63,581 nucleotides of DNA from Acidimicrobiia bacterium. Its GTDB lineage: Bacteria > Actinomycetota > Acidimicrobiia > Spongiisociales > ZC4RG35. Each line of letters opens with the position of its first letter. Position 1 is the first letter of the stretch. Below are positions 8,823 to 17,442 of the stretch, piece by piece. A program made the position numbers and the translations under genes. The stretch is from the NCBI GenBank assembly GCA_026002975.1, contig BPGJ01000014.1:1-63581 (forward strand). Reading direction: 5' to 3'. The notes under the pieces were generated by a model, which was not told the origin of the DNA, made no database searches, and worked only from the letters and a program-made list of their open reading frames with translations.

Positions 8823-10244
8823 GGCTCTTCCGGTTGGAGTGGGGAGTGAGGTTGGGCTGAGAATCCCGGTTTGAGGTCAGGGGCCGTGCCACCGTTGCGG
8901 CTGTAACGGCTGCAACAGAGGGAGGCCCCTGACGATGAGTGACGGTAACGGCCTGGCCGAGGCCATGTTGGGTCTGGACGGATTCCGGGTGCTCGAGGTG
9001 ACTGAGACTCCCGACGAGCTGGTCATCACTGTGGAGACCACGGCCAGCATCGTCGGCTGCCGATCGTGTGGAACCAGGGCCGAGGCTCACGATCGGCGAC
9101 CGGTGGAGGTCAGGGATCTGGCCTGTTTCGGTCGGCCGGTCCGGCTGCGGGTGTTGAAACGCCGCTGGCGTTGTGTCGACCCGGACTGTGAGGCCAGGAC
9201 CTGGACGGAGTCTCATCCGGCGTTGCCACCCCGGGCGGTGATGACTGACCGGGCCGGGTTCGAAGCGGCCCGCCAGGTGGGCGAGCTGGCCCGCCCGGTG
9301 TCTCGGGTGGCCGACGAGTTCGGGGTGTGCTGGGACACGGTCATGGCCGCGGTGAAGCTGCACGGTGAGCCGCTTGTGGACGACCCCGAGAGGGTTGGCG
9401 CGGTGGAGGAGCTGGGGGTTGATGAGACCTCGTTCCTCAAGGCCAACCGGTCCCACCCGACTATCTATGCCACCGGGCTGGTCGATACCCGAGCCGGGAT
9501 CCTGATCGATATGGTGGAGGGCAACACCGCCTGTGACCTGCGGGAATGGTGTGACCGCCAGCCCACCGAATGGCTTTCTGGGATCGGAACGGTGTCGATC
9601 GACCTCACCGACTCCTACCGGTCCGGGCTCTCCCCACACCTCAACCACGCCCTCAGGGTGGCCGACCCTTTCCATGTGGTCAGGGTGGCCAACCGCTGTC
9701 TCGACCAGGTGCGGCGGAGGGTGCAGAACGAGACCAAGGGACACCGGGGCCGCAAGAACGACCCGCTGTATCGGATCAGAAAGCTCCTCCTCAAAGGTTC
9801 GGAACGGCTCGATGACACCGGCCCTGATCGGATGCTTCTCGGCCTGAGAGTCGGTGACCCCTACGACGAGGTCGCCGGAGCCTGGCTGGCCAAAGAATCC
9901 GTCCGTGACATCTACCTGGTCGACGACCCCGCCGCCGCCCTCCTGGTCGACAAGGCGATCATCGCCTGCACCGGCGATGAGGTGCCCGAGATCCAAGCCC
10001 TCGGCCGGACCCTCAGCCGGTGGCGGACCGAGATCCTCAACCATCACACCACCGGCGCCTCCAACGGACACACCGAAGGCTTCAACCTGGTCATCAAGAA
10101 GGTGAAACGAGCCGGCCACGGCTTCCGCCGCTTCGACCACTACCGGCTCCGCTGCCTCCTCCACGCCGGCGGCGTCACCTGGCCCAACCGGCCCTCACCA
10201 CCCCGAATCAGAACCCGCCAATCCCCACTCGGATGAGAAGAACC
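8823..10244 (+). mobile_element. ISL3-family insertion sequence, intact
   Basis: A 1422-bp element bounded by inverted repeats: the left end starts GGCTCTTC and contains GAGTGGGGA; the right end, read inward, starts GGTTCTTC and contains the same GAGTGGGGA. A perfect 8-bp direct repeat AGAAAACC flanks it (8815-8822 and 10245-10252). It landed about 20 bp upstream of the operator of the importer operon. Confidence 0.95.
8935..10236 (+). CDS. ISL3-family transposase
   Basis: A complete 433-residue transposase. The N-terminus has a zinc-finger pattern (CRSCGTRAEAHD and later CVDPDCEARTW). The catalytic region follows with GVDETSFLK, then SIDLTDSYRSGL with VADPFHVVRVANRC, and the C-terminal HTTGASNGHTEGFNLVIKKV containing the third acidic residue. 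The length is normal and the frame unbroken. It moves only its own element, whose ends and target duplication are intact. Confidence 0.96.
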   Translation: MSDGNGLAEAMLGLDGFRVLEVTETPDELVITVETTASIVGCRSCGTRAEAHDRRPVEVRDLACFGRPVRLRVLKRRWRCVDPDCEARTWTESHPALPPRAVMTDRAGFEAARQVGELARPVSRVADEFGVCWDTVMAAVKLHGEPLVDDPERVGAVEELGVDETSFLKANRSHPTIYATGLVDTRAGILIDMVEGNTACDLREWCDRQPTEWLSGIGTVSIDLTDSYRSGLSPHLNHALRVADPFHVVRVANRCLDQVRRRVQNETKGHRGRKNDPLYRIRKLLLKGSERLDDTGPDRMLLGLRVGDPYDEVAGAWLAKESVRDIYLVDDPAAALLVDKAIIACTGDEVPEIQALGRTLSRWRTEILNHHTTGASNGHTEGFNLVIKKVKRAGHGFRRFDHYRLRCLLHAGGVTWPNRPSPPRIRTRQSPLG

Positions 10245-10273
10245 AGAAAACCAGCTGCGCGCCGAGCGAACCT

Positions 10274-10287
10274 ACCAAACGGTTGGT
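10274..10287. promoter_or_regulatory. Operator site 1 (TetR-type near-palindrome)
   Basis: ACCAAACGGTTGGT with arms ACCAA/TTGGT, 46 bp before the start of the solute-binding protein gene at 10333. The last T begins TAGACT (10287-10292), a TANNNT-type -10 hexamer, so a bound repressor would cover the promoter. Confidence 0.8.
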
Positions 10288-10332
10288 AGACTATGGGTGT
10301 CCCCGCCCGGGGGGCGCGAGATTGGAGGAGGC

Positions 10333-11692
10333 ATGAAGAAGGGCCAACCGTTAATCCACTTGGTTGTCGGCATAGCGTTGATACTTGTCGCCTGTGGTGG
10401 CGGTGCCACGACTACCACCACGGGCGCGACCGACACCACCGGGGCGACCCCCACCACAGAGGGAGAGGGTCAGAGCACCACCACCGCTGGCACGGTCGAG
10501 GTTCCCAGCAGTCCCGACGACGGAGTCACCGACGATGTCATCAAGCTCGGGTTCATGGGTGACATCACCGGCCCGACCGCAGCTACCCAGGACTTTGTGG
10601 CCGCCGGAGTCCGAGCCTACCTGGACTTCGTTAATGCCAACGGTGGCATCGCCGGCCGCCAGCTGCAGCTGATCGTCAAGGACGACCAATACTCGGTCGA
10701 GCCGGCGGTCACCAACTTCCAGTCACTGGCAAACGACGATAAGGTCCTGGCGATCCTCGGCCAGGGGGGTTCCCACATCCTCACTGCCCTCCAGGCCGAC
10801 ATCGACGCCTCAGGGATTCCTTTCGTCGGCCCCCAGCAGACGACCGACATCCAGTTCGAGATGCCCCGGGTCTACAACATCCTCGCCCACTTCGGCGACC
10901 AGGCCGATGTGGTGATCGCCAAAGCGGCCGACGACTTCGGCGGCGGCGAGAACCTCGTGGTGGCCTCGGTGGGGCTCGAGGTGGCGTCAGGCGAGGAATG
11001 GGCGGTCTACGTCCAGGACAGCGTCGAGAAGGTCGGCGGGACCTACACCGAGCACCTGCGGATCCCGATTCAGGGAACCGAGGCCGATGCTCAGGCTGCT
11101 CGCCTCGCCGAGCTGAGCGAACTCGGCCGGCGTGAACTTCGTCGCCCTCCACGGCTCACCGTCTGCTGCCTTGCGCCTGCTCAACTCGATGGACGCCCAA
11201 GGGGTAGACCTGCCCATCGGAGGCATCTTCGCCGTGATCGCCCAGAACGTGTTCACGGAGGGGCCTGCCGACCTGGTCGACACTTTCTTCGGGGTCAACA
11301 CCTACACCCCCCCCAACATCCCGGTTCCCGGCAACGAGGAGATGCTCGCGTTCATCGAGGAGTCCGGGAACGCCGAGTACGCCGAGAAGTCGACCAACAC
11401 CAACTTCGTCACCGGCTGGGTGATCGCCAAGCTTGCCGTGGAAGGGATTCGGCGGGCAGCCGAGACCCGGTCGATCACCCGTGACAGCCTGGCGGCGGCG
11501 CTCGACGCCCTGAGCGGCTTCGATACCGGTGGTCAGAGCCCCGTGCTGGACTGCACCCGCCCCGGACACCACTGCGGTGCGGTTGCCCGTCCTTACACAT
11601 GGGACGGCACCCAACTGGTGGCGGTAGGCGAATATGAGGACTGGGTGGACGCCCTGGACTTCGAGTACGGGTTGTTCACCCCTACGTCGTGA
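10333..11692 (+). CDS. LIV-type ABC importer solute-binding lipoprotein (one frameshift)
   Basis: The receptor of a branched-chain-amino-acid-type importer (periplasmic-binding-fold type 1). The ATG at 10333 follows GGAGGAGG. Residues 1-21 form a lipoprotein signal ending at Cys21 (ILVACGGG), then a Thr-rich linker. The binding domain begins VIKLGFMGDITGPTAATQ and shows the family feel in VLAILGQGGSHILTALQ. Near 11115 the frame shifts by one base; the continuation VNFVALHGSPSAALRLLNSM runs to EYGLFTPTS. The paralogue at 24015-25340 is uninterrupted across this point (VNFVAFHGAPAHGL), so the shift is probably a sequencing error. Ligand unknown; despite the family name it need not be an amino acid. 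Confidence 0.88.
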
Positions 11693-11706
11693 CGGAGACA
11701 AAACAA

Positions 11707-11737
11707 CCTGGGGGGCAGCTCGCCCTGCCCCCCCAGG
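11707..11737 (+). promoter_or_regulatory. GC-rich hairpin between binding-protein and permease genes
   Basis: CCTGGGGGGCAG pairs with CTGCCCCCCCAGG (one unpaired C) around a 6-nt loop. It starts 14 bases after the upstream stop and ends 13 bases before the next ATG, with no T-run. The AGGA that could serve the next gene begins in the 3' arm. It likely stabilises or partly separates the binding-protein message. Confidence 0.65.
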
Positions 11738-11750
11738 ATTTCCCAACGCC

Positions 11751-12629
11751 ATGGACAAATTCCTGATCCTGTTACTGACCGGGCTGACAGTCGGCTCCAT
11801 CTACTCGATGGTGGCCCTGGGGTTCGTCCTCGTCTTCAAATCGACCGATGTACTGAACTTCGCCCACGGTGAGTTCCTGATGCTGGGTTCCTACTTGGCT
11901 CTCACTTTCCTGGTTTCATGGGACCTGAACATCTGGATCTCGATATTGATCATCGCTGCGCTCATCTGTGCATTGGGGGTCGGCATCCACTTTGGGATCA
12001 TGCGACCGCTTATCGGACAACCTCTGTTCTCGGTGGTATTGGTGACGATCGGGATAGCCATTATCATTCGAGCAGGGCTGCTAATCATCTACGGGCCGCT
12101 CGAGCGGGGTCGCATCACCCAGGCACTGCCTCAGTCGGGGTTCGACGTTGCCGGAGTTCCGGTCCCTTGGGTGAACATGATCATGTTCGTGGTGGCCGCG
12201 CTCAGCGTGCTGGTTTTCCTGCTGTTCTTCAAGATGACGCGTATCGGCCTGCAGATGCGGGCTGTGGCCGAGAACCTCGAGGCGGCTGCGGCGATGGGGG
12301 TCAGCCCGAACAGTGTGTTCGCGACCTCTTGGGGCATCGGGGCGGTGATGGCGGCCGTGGCGGGCGTTCTCTACGCGAATTACGCCCCTGTGATCGACCT
12401 CAACCTGAGCGCCATCGGCTTGCGGGCCTTTCCGGCCGCGATGATCGGGGGTCTGGATTCCGTGGGTGGTGCCATCCTGGGAGGCCTGATAGTCGGTGTG
12501 CTCGAGCAACTAGCCGCCGGTTACATCGGCGCTGAGTACCGGGATGTCGTTGCGTTCGGCCTCATGTTCGTGGTCCTGATGGTCCGTCCGTTTGGGTTCT
12601 TCGGGAAGGAGGACGTCATAAGGGTATGA
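11751..12629 (+). CDS. LIV-type ABC importer permease, LivH-like
   Basis: A 292-residue integral membrane protein with about eight helices. The opening LLLTGLTVGSIYSMVALGFV and the NFAHGEFLMLGSYLA motif are characteristic of LivH permeases, as are IGLRAFPAAMIGGLDSVGGA and the terminal VRPFGFFGKEDVIRV. It forms the transmembrane channel with the LivM-like protein downstream. The ATG at 11751 was chosen by alignment with its paralogue at 29679-30560. Its stop overlaps the next start as ATGA, indicating translational coupling. Confidence 0.93.
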   Translation: MDKFLILLLTGLTVGSIYSMVALGFVLVFKSTDVLNFAHGEFLMLGSYLALTFLVSWDLNIWISILIIAALICALGVGIHFGIMRPLIGQPLFSVVLVTIGIAIIIRAGLLIIYGPLERGRITQALPQSGFDVAGVPVPWVNMIMFVVAALSVLVFLLFFKMTRIGLQMRAVAENLEAAAAMGVSPNSVFATSWGIGAVMAAVAGVLYANYAPVIDLNLSAIGLRAFPAAMIGGLDSVGGAILGGLIVGVLEQLAAGYIGAEYRDVVAFGLMFVVLMVRPFGFFGKEDVIRV

Positions 12630-13756
12630 GCGGGAAGTACGTAAACGACTACCGCCAAGACCTCAGGCTGTTCAGGACAACGCCGAAGAAGGTGCTGCTG
12701 GTCGTAGGGCTCCTGGCGGCAATTGCTCTCCCGTACCTTATCCAGATCCAGTGGACTCCCCCCTTCGGTTTTCCGTGGAAGGCATGGGCTAAAGCCATCA
12801 ACTTGGCGCTGATCTGGTCGATCGGTGCTGCGGCCTTCAACCTTCTCCTCGGTTATACCGGTCAGATCTCCACAGCCCATGCTGCTTTCCTGATCCTCGG
12901 GGCTCTTACCGGGGCGGTGCTGGGGGAGGCGTCCGCCGGCCTGGGTTGGTCGTTCTGGCTCGTGCTGCCGCTGGGCGGCGTGGTGGGCGCAGTGATCGGC
13001 GCCCTGGTTGGGCTTCCCGCCCTCCGAGTGCGGGGCCTCTACCTATTCATGGCTACGTTGGCGGTGCACTTCGCCGCCATCCTCGGCTTCAAGATGTATC
13101 AGGTCGCCCAGGTGGGTTTCACCGGTGTGCGCTATTTCCCGCCGGAGGTGCCGTCGTTCCTGCACTGGCTGCCGTTCGTGACACCGGACGCCAACGGCCA
13201 GTTCCTGATTCAGGGCGACTTCCGCTGGTACTTCGTACTGGTGCCGATAACCTTGGGTTGTCTTCTCTTCATGGTCAACGTGCTGCGCTCGGCGGAGGGC
13301 AGAGCGTTCGTCGCCATTCGGGATAACGACGTTGCAGCGAGCCTGCTGGGTATCAACGTGGCGAGAACCAAACTGCTGGCATTTGCGGTGTCGTCGGCGA
13401 TGGTGACAATCTCGGGGGTTCTGCTCAGCTTCTTCGTGACAGCGCGTTCAGACGAGTCCTGGTCGATAGAGATCATCCTCGACGTAGCTATCATGACTGT
13501 TGTTGGTGGATTTTCGACCATAGTCGGTGGCGTGTTCGGCGCCTTCTTCTTCTTTATGACTCCGGTCTTGTTCAACTGGATACGTGATCTTCCTCTCTTT
13601 GATCGATTCACGTTTATCGATACGTACGGATCCCAAATAGACTTGGCGATCTTCGGGGTTGCGATCGTGCTGGTTCTTGTCTTCAAACCCGAGGGTCTCG
13701 CTGGAGTATGGGAAGACACGAAAAGGTATTTCCGGACATGGCCGTTCCGGTATTGA
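12626..13756 (+). CDS. LIV-type ABC importer permease, LivM-like
   Basis: A 376-residue membrane protein, second half of the importer channel. The LivM signature appears in AFNLLLGYTGQISTAHAAFL and in VGLPALRVRGLYLFMATLA, with RAFVAIRDNDVAASLLGINV in the cytoplasmic loop expected to contact the ATPases. The N-terminus NDYRQDLRLFRTTPKK is shared with the paralogue at 28558-29682. It overlaps the LivH-like gene by four bases and its own end overlaps the start of the LivF-like gene. Confidence 0.93.
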   Translation: MSGKYVNDYRQDLRLFRTTPKKVLLVVGLLAAIALPYLIQIQWTPPFGFPWKAWAKAINLALIWSIGAAAFNLLLGYTGQISTAHAAFLILGALTGAVLGEASAGLGWSFWLVLPLGGVVGAVIGALVGLPALRVRGLYLFMATLAVHFAAILGFKMYQVAQVGFTGVRYFPPEVPSFLHWLPFVTPDANGQFLIQGDFRWYFVLVPITLGCLLFMVNVLRSAEGRAFVAIRDNDVAASLLGINVARTKLLAFAVSSAMVTISGVLLSFFVTARSDESWSIEIILDVAIMTVVGGFSTIVGGVFGAFFFFMTPVLFNWIRDLPLFDRFTFIDTYGSQIDLAIFGVAIVLVLVFKPEGLAGVWEDTKRYFRTWPFRY

Positions 13757-14559
13757 AATCTGCGCCGGTGTTGGAGGTGGCCAACCTCGAGGTGGTGTAC
13801 AAGAACGCCGTCATCGCCCTGCGGGGCGTATCGCTGACGGTCGCCGAGGGGCAAGTCGTCGCCGTGTTGGGAGCCAACGGCGCTGGCAAGACCACGCTGG
13901 TGCGCGCCATCACCGGGTTGTTGTTCGTTCACGACGGTGCCATTCGCGACGGCGCCATCCTCTTGAGAGGGGAAGACCTTGGCCGCATGAGCTGTGCTCA
14001 GATCGTTTCGCGAGGCGTATGCCAGGTCCCCGAAGGCCGGATGTTGTTCCCCTCGCTGACCGTGGAAGAGAACTTGAAGATGGGTTCGATGACCCGGCGG
14101 GATCGAGCGGGTATCAGCCAGGATCTGGAGCGGATCTACGAGCTGTTTCCGATCCTGGGCGATCGCCGCCGCCAAGAGGCTCGCTGGCTGTCGGGAGGGG
14201 AGCAGCAGATGGTGGCGGTGGGCAGAGCTTTGATGGCGCGGCCACGCCTGCTCATCTGCGACGAACTTTCGCTGGGCTTGGCTCCGCAGATCGTCGAGAC
14301 CCTGTTCGAGATGCTGGCTCGCCTCAACCGGGAGGACGGTCTTTCGGTGCTGCTGATCGAGCAGAATGCGCGAATGGCCCTGGAATACGCCGCCTACGGG
14401 TACATCTTGGAGACGGGTCGGGTAGTCCTTGACGGTCCAGCCCCGCAGCTGCGGGATAACGAGGATGTACAGGAGTTCTACCTGGGAGGCGGGGAGCATG
14501 TTTCGATCAGCTACTCGGCCATCAAGCATTACAAGCGGCGCAAGCGGTGGCTGTCGTGA
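13738..14559 (+). CDS. LIV-type ABC importer ATPase, LivF-like
   Basis: A 273-residue ATP-binding subunit. It has the Walker A motif GANGAGKTT, the family phrase CQVPEGRMLFPSLTVEENL, the signature LSGGEQQM and the Walker B LLICDELSLGLAP. ATG 13738 gives the usual short lead before LEVANLEVVY; an in-frame ATG at 13708 with a poor ribosome site is the alternative. It energises transport at the inner face of the membrane. The stop overlaps the next start as GTGA. Confidence 0.92.
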   Translation: MAVPVLKSAPVLEVANLEVVYKNAVIALRGVSLTVAEGQVVAVLGANGAGKTTLVRAITGLLFVHDGAIRDGAILLRGEDLGRMSCAQIVSRGVCQVPEGRMLFPSLTVEENLKMGSMTRRDRAGISQDLERIYELFPILGDRRRQEARWLSGGEQQMVAVGRALMARPRLLICDELSLGLAPQIVETLFEMLARLNREDGLSVLLIEQNARMALEYAAYGYILETGRVVLDGPAPQLRDNEDVQEFYLGGGEHVSISYSAIKHYKRRKRWLS

Positions 14560-15350
14560 CGGTCTTGCAGCTTGCGGATGTGTCGGTCCGTTTCGGAGGG
14601 CTGTGGGCCTGTCAAAAGGTGAGTTTTGAGATCGCGCATGGAGAGCTGTTTGCCATCATCGGACCCAACGGGGCAGGCAAGACGACGGTGGTGAACGCCA
14701 TCACCGGGGTTTATGTGCCTGCTCCGGGCAGTGTCATCAGGTTCACCGATCGTGCTGGCACGACCCATGACCTCGTGGGAAGACGGCCTTACCAAATCGT
14801 GCGGCTCGGCATCGCCCGGACGTTCCAGAACTTGGGGTTGTTCGACGCGCTCACGGTGCTTCAGAACCTGATGCTGGGCCGGTACATCTACCGGCGAGCC
14901 AACCTCCTGCAGGCAGGGTTCTGGACGCGTCGGGCGGTGGACGATGAAGTGGCCAATCGCGCCAAGGTGGAAGAGGTGATCGACCTGTTGGAGATCTCTC
15001 AATACCGCCGAGAGAAGGTGGGTGAGCTTCCTTATGGGATTCGGAAGCGGGTGGAGCTGGGGCGGGCGCTTGCCCAGGAACCCGATCTGCTGCTGCTCGA
15101 CGAGCCCATGGCCGGCATGAACGTGGAGGAGAAGCAGGACATGGTTCGGTTCATCTACGACGCGCGGCGCCAGTTGTCCACGACGATGGTCTTGATCGAG
15201 CACGACATGGGTGTGGTCATGAGCATCGCCGACCGAATCGCGGTGCTCAATTTCGGGGAGCTGATCGCGCTGGGAACACCGGAGCAGGTTCAGCAGGATC
15301 CACAAGTGATTGCAGCGTATCTCGGAACGCGAGCCCAGAGGGGAGACTGA
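14556..15350 (+). CDS. LIV-type ABC importer ATPase, LivG-like
   Basis: A 264-residue ATP-binding subunit. Walker A is GPNGAGKTT; RPYQIVRLGIARTFQNLGLF is the LivG-specific block; Walker B is LLLLDEPMAGM, followed by the switch His in VLIEHDMGVVM. The ABC signature is weakened to LPYGIRKRVELGR, as is usual in LivG. GTG 14556 was chosen because it overlaps the upstream TGA; a GTG nine bases earlier is possible. The stop overlaps the acyl-CoA ligase start (TGATG). Confidence 0.92.
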   Translation: MTVLQLADVSVRFGGLWACQKVSFEIAHGELFAIIGPNGAGKTTVVNAITGVYVPAPGSVIRFTDRAGTTHDLVGRRPYQIVRLGIARTFQNLGLFDALTVLQNLMLGRYIYRRANLLQAGFWTRRAVDDEVANRAKVEEVIDLLEISQYRREKVGELPYGIRKRVELGRALAQEPDLLLLDEPMAGMNVEEKQDMVRFIYDARRQLSTTMVLIEHDMGVVMSIADRIAVLNFGELIALGTPEQVQQDPQVIAAYLGTRAQRGD

Positions 15351-17185
15351 TGCTGGAAGAGAGCTGTGTGCCTGTGCTGCTTTTCAACCGGGCACAACAG
15401 CACCCGCGCCAGGTGGCGCTACTCGAGAAGCGGCTCGGTAAATGGGTCGAGTACACCTGGGAGGAATACTGGCGGGCAGTCGAGGCAACCGCGCTCGGAC
15501 TGGCGGAGATCGGGGTGGAACGGGGCGAGGCTGTGGTGGTGATCGGCGAGAACTCGCCGCAATGGCTTTTCGTCGACCTCGGAGTCCAGATCCTTGGCGG
15601 ATTCACAGTCGGCGTGTTCCCGACCACTCCGGTGTCCGAGCTGGCTTACATCCTCTCGGACTGCCGGGCCCGGGTGGTGGTTGTCGGCGATCAGGAGCAG
15701 GCCGACAAGGTGCTGGAGGTGATGAACCAGTCGCCGAACGTGCAGCCGGAGAGGCTGATCTACATCGAGCCTAAGGGCGTCTCGTCCTACGACCTTGAGT
15801 TTCTAAGCTCGTTCGCGGACCTCGTGGCGCGGGGTCGGCAGCTGGCAGGAGAGCAAGGTCGCAGCCAGGTGCAACGTTGGCTCTCGGAGCGGACCCTCGA
15901 CGAGATTTGCCTTGTGGGTTACACGTCCGGTACCACAGGCCTTCCGAAGGGGGTGATGATCTCTCACCGAGCCATGGTGGAGATGACCAAGTCCTTCGCT
16001 GAGGCGTTCTCGATGGATGCGAAGGATCGGATCGTGGCTTGGGTGTCGGTCGCTCATCCTGCGATTCGTGGTCCCCAGGTCTACACCCCGTTCCGGAACG
16101 GGGCGCGCCTGGCGTTCCCCGAGTCGGCGGACACGTTTGCGGAGGCGCTGTACGAGATTGCCCCCACCTACATCATGTGCCCTCCCCGGTATCTAGAGGT
16201 GATGGCGGCGGACATCCAGACGAAGATGATGAGGTCGACCCGTTTCAAGCGCGCCATGTTCTCGCTGGGCATGCGGATGGGTGAGGCTGCGGCGACAGAG
16301 AAATGGGCAAAGGGCAGGCTGGGTCCCATAGGGCTGTGTCGTCGCTGGCTGAGCTGGGTGTTGGTGGGTAAGCCGGTGCTGGAGAAGCTGGGGCTGGACC
16401 ACGTTCGCTGGGCCCTCGCCGGGGGAGCAGCGATCTCGCGAGACCTGGTGAGGTTCTTCCACAGCCTCGGCTTCGAGTTGCGCCAGGTGTTCGGACAGTC
16501 CGAGACCGTCGGCGTGTCGTTCGCCCAGTACCTCCCGGGCCCAGTAAGACCGGGAACTGCAGGAGTTGCCCTGCCCAGGATGGAAGCCCGCATCGCCGAC
16601 GACGGGGAGCTGCTGGTGCGTGGGCCGGGATTGTTCTCCGGCTATCTCAACCAGCCGGAGAAAACCTCCGAGGTGTTGGACGCAGACGGATGGTTCCACA
16701 CCGGGGATCTGGCTGAGTTCACACCGGACGGCGAGTTGGTTCTCCTCGAAAGGGAGTCGGCCATGGCGACTCTGGCGGATGGGCGACGCCTCGCTCCCAC
16801 CGAGATCGAGAACGCTCTCAAGTTCTCCCCCTACATCTCCGAAGCCGTGGTCATCGCGGACCGCCGCCCCTACCCGACCGCGTTGATCCAAATCGAACTC
16901 GACACGGTAGCTGATTGGGCGCAGCGGCAAGGCTATCCCTTCACGACCTTCCGCTCGCTCACCGAACTGGAACCGGTGCAGGAACTCGTCGCCGGGGAGG
17001 TGCGGAGGGTGAACGAACGGCTCCGCGACCTCGCCATCATAGATTTCCGGTTGCTGCCCAAGGAGCTGGACGTCGACGACGACGAGCTCACCCCGACCAG
17101 GAAGGTGAAGCGGAGGGTGATTAACGACAAGTTCGCCGCGCTGATCGAGTCCATGTACCAGCCGGACAGATCACCCGTGCCATGA
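15350..17185 (+). CDS. Long-chain-type acyl-CoA synthetase (FadD15-like)
   Basis: A 611-residue AMP-forming ligase that would join a carboxylic acid to CoA through an acyl-adenylate in the cytoplasm. The ATP-binding motif YTSGTTGLPKGVMISH lies near residue 190; ALAGGAAISRDLVRFF, FGQSETVG and DGWFHTGDLAEF follow, all typical of the long-chain branch. It is the distal enzyme of the importer operon and overlaps both neighbours, so the imported substrate is probably an acid activated on entry. Substrate length is not readable. Its paralogue at 25442-26983 has lost these motifs. Confidence 0.93.
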   Translation: MLEESCVPVLLFNRAQQHPRQVALLEKRLGKWVEYTWEEYWRAVEATALGLAEIGVERGEAVVVIGENSPQWLFVDLGVQILGGFTVGVFPTTPVSELAYILSDCRARVVVVGDQEQADKVLEVMNQSPNVQPERLIYIEPKGVSSYDLEFLSSFADLVARGRQLAGEQGRSQVQRWLSERTLDEICLVGYTSGTTGLPKGVMISHRAMVEMTKSFAEAFSMDAKDRIVAWVSVAHPAIRGPQVYTPFRNGARLAFPESADTFAEALYEIAPTYIMCPPRYLEVMAADIQTKMMRSTRFKRAMFSLGMRMGEAAATEKWAKGRLGPIGLCRRWLSWVLVGKPVLEKLGLDHVRWALAGGAAISRDLVRFFHSLGFELRQVFGQSETVGVSFAQYLPGPVRPGTAGVALPRMEARIADDGELLVRGPGLFSGYLNQPEKTSEVLDADGWFHTGDLAEFTPDGELVLLERESAMATLADGRRLAPTEIENALKFSPYISEAVVIADRRPYPTALIQIELDTVADWAQRQGYPFTTFRSLTELEPVQELVAGEVRRVNERLRDLAIIDFRLLPKELDVDDDELTPTRKVKRRVINDKFAALIESMYQPDRSPVP

Positions 17186-17442
17186 ACGAGCGGCCGGCCG
17201 ACTCGCGGCCCCTGGGGGTCCACATTCCCCACTCCGATCTGAGAGTCGGGGACCACTGCGATGTCTCGATCGAGCCGCGGCTGCTAGGGGAGAGAACCGG
17301 CACCTCCCTGACCTTGCGAAAGGTCGTGTATTGGGGCATGGACGGGGAAAAGCTGATCTTCCAGGCTCCTATGAAGCGTCACGCCTTCGCCAGTTTCGAG
17401 ATCATCCGGGTCGTACTCGTTGACTCGGAGCTCACCTCCTAA
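17182..17442 (+). CDS. Small conserved-looking protein closing the importer operon
   Basis: An 86-residue soluble protein whose ATG overlaps the ligase stop (ATGA). It has no membrane segment or Cys. Blocks such as SDLRVGDHCDVSIEPRLLGE and LTLRKVVYWGMDGEKLIFQA suggest a small beta-rich fold. I do not recognise the family. Tight coupling to the ligase suggests a role tied to it. Its end overlaps the convergent carboxyltransferase gene by 11 bp. Confidence 0.6.
   Translation: MNERPADSRPLGVHIPHSDLRVGDHCDVSIEPRLLGERTGTSLTLRKVVYWGMDGEKLIFQAPMKRHAFASFEIIRVVLVDSELTS

Noticed and set aside
8595-8849. Small overlapping ORFs left of the ISL3 element
   Set aside because: Some run across the IS boundary, and none has a ribosome site or recognisable sequence.
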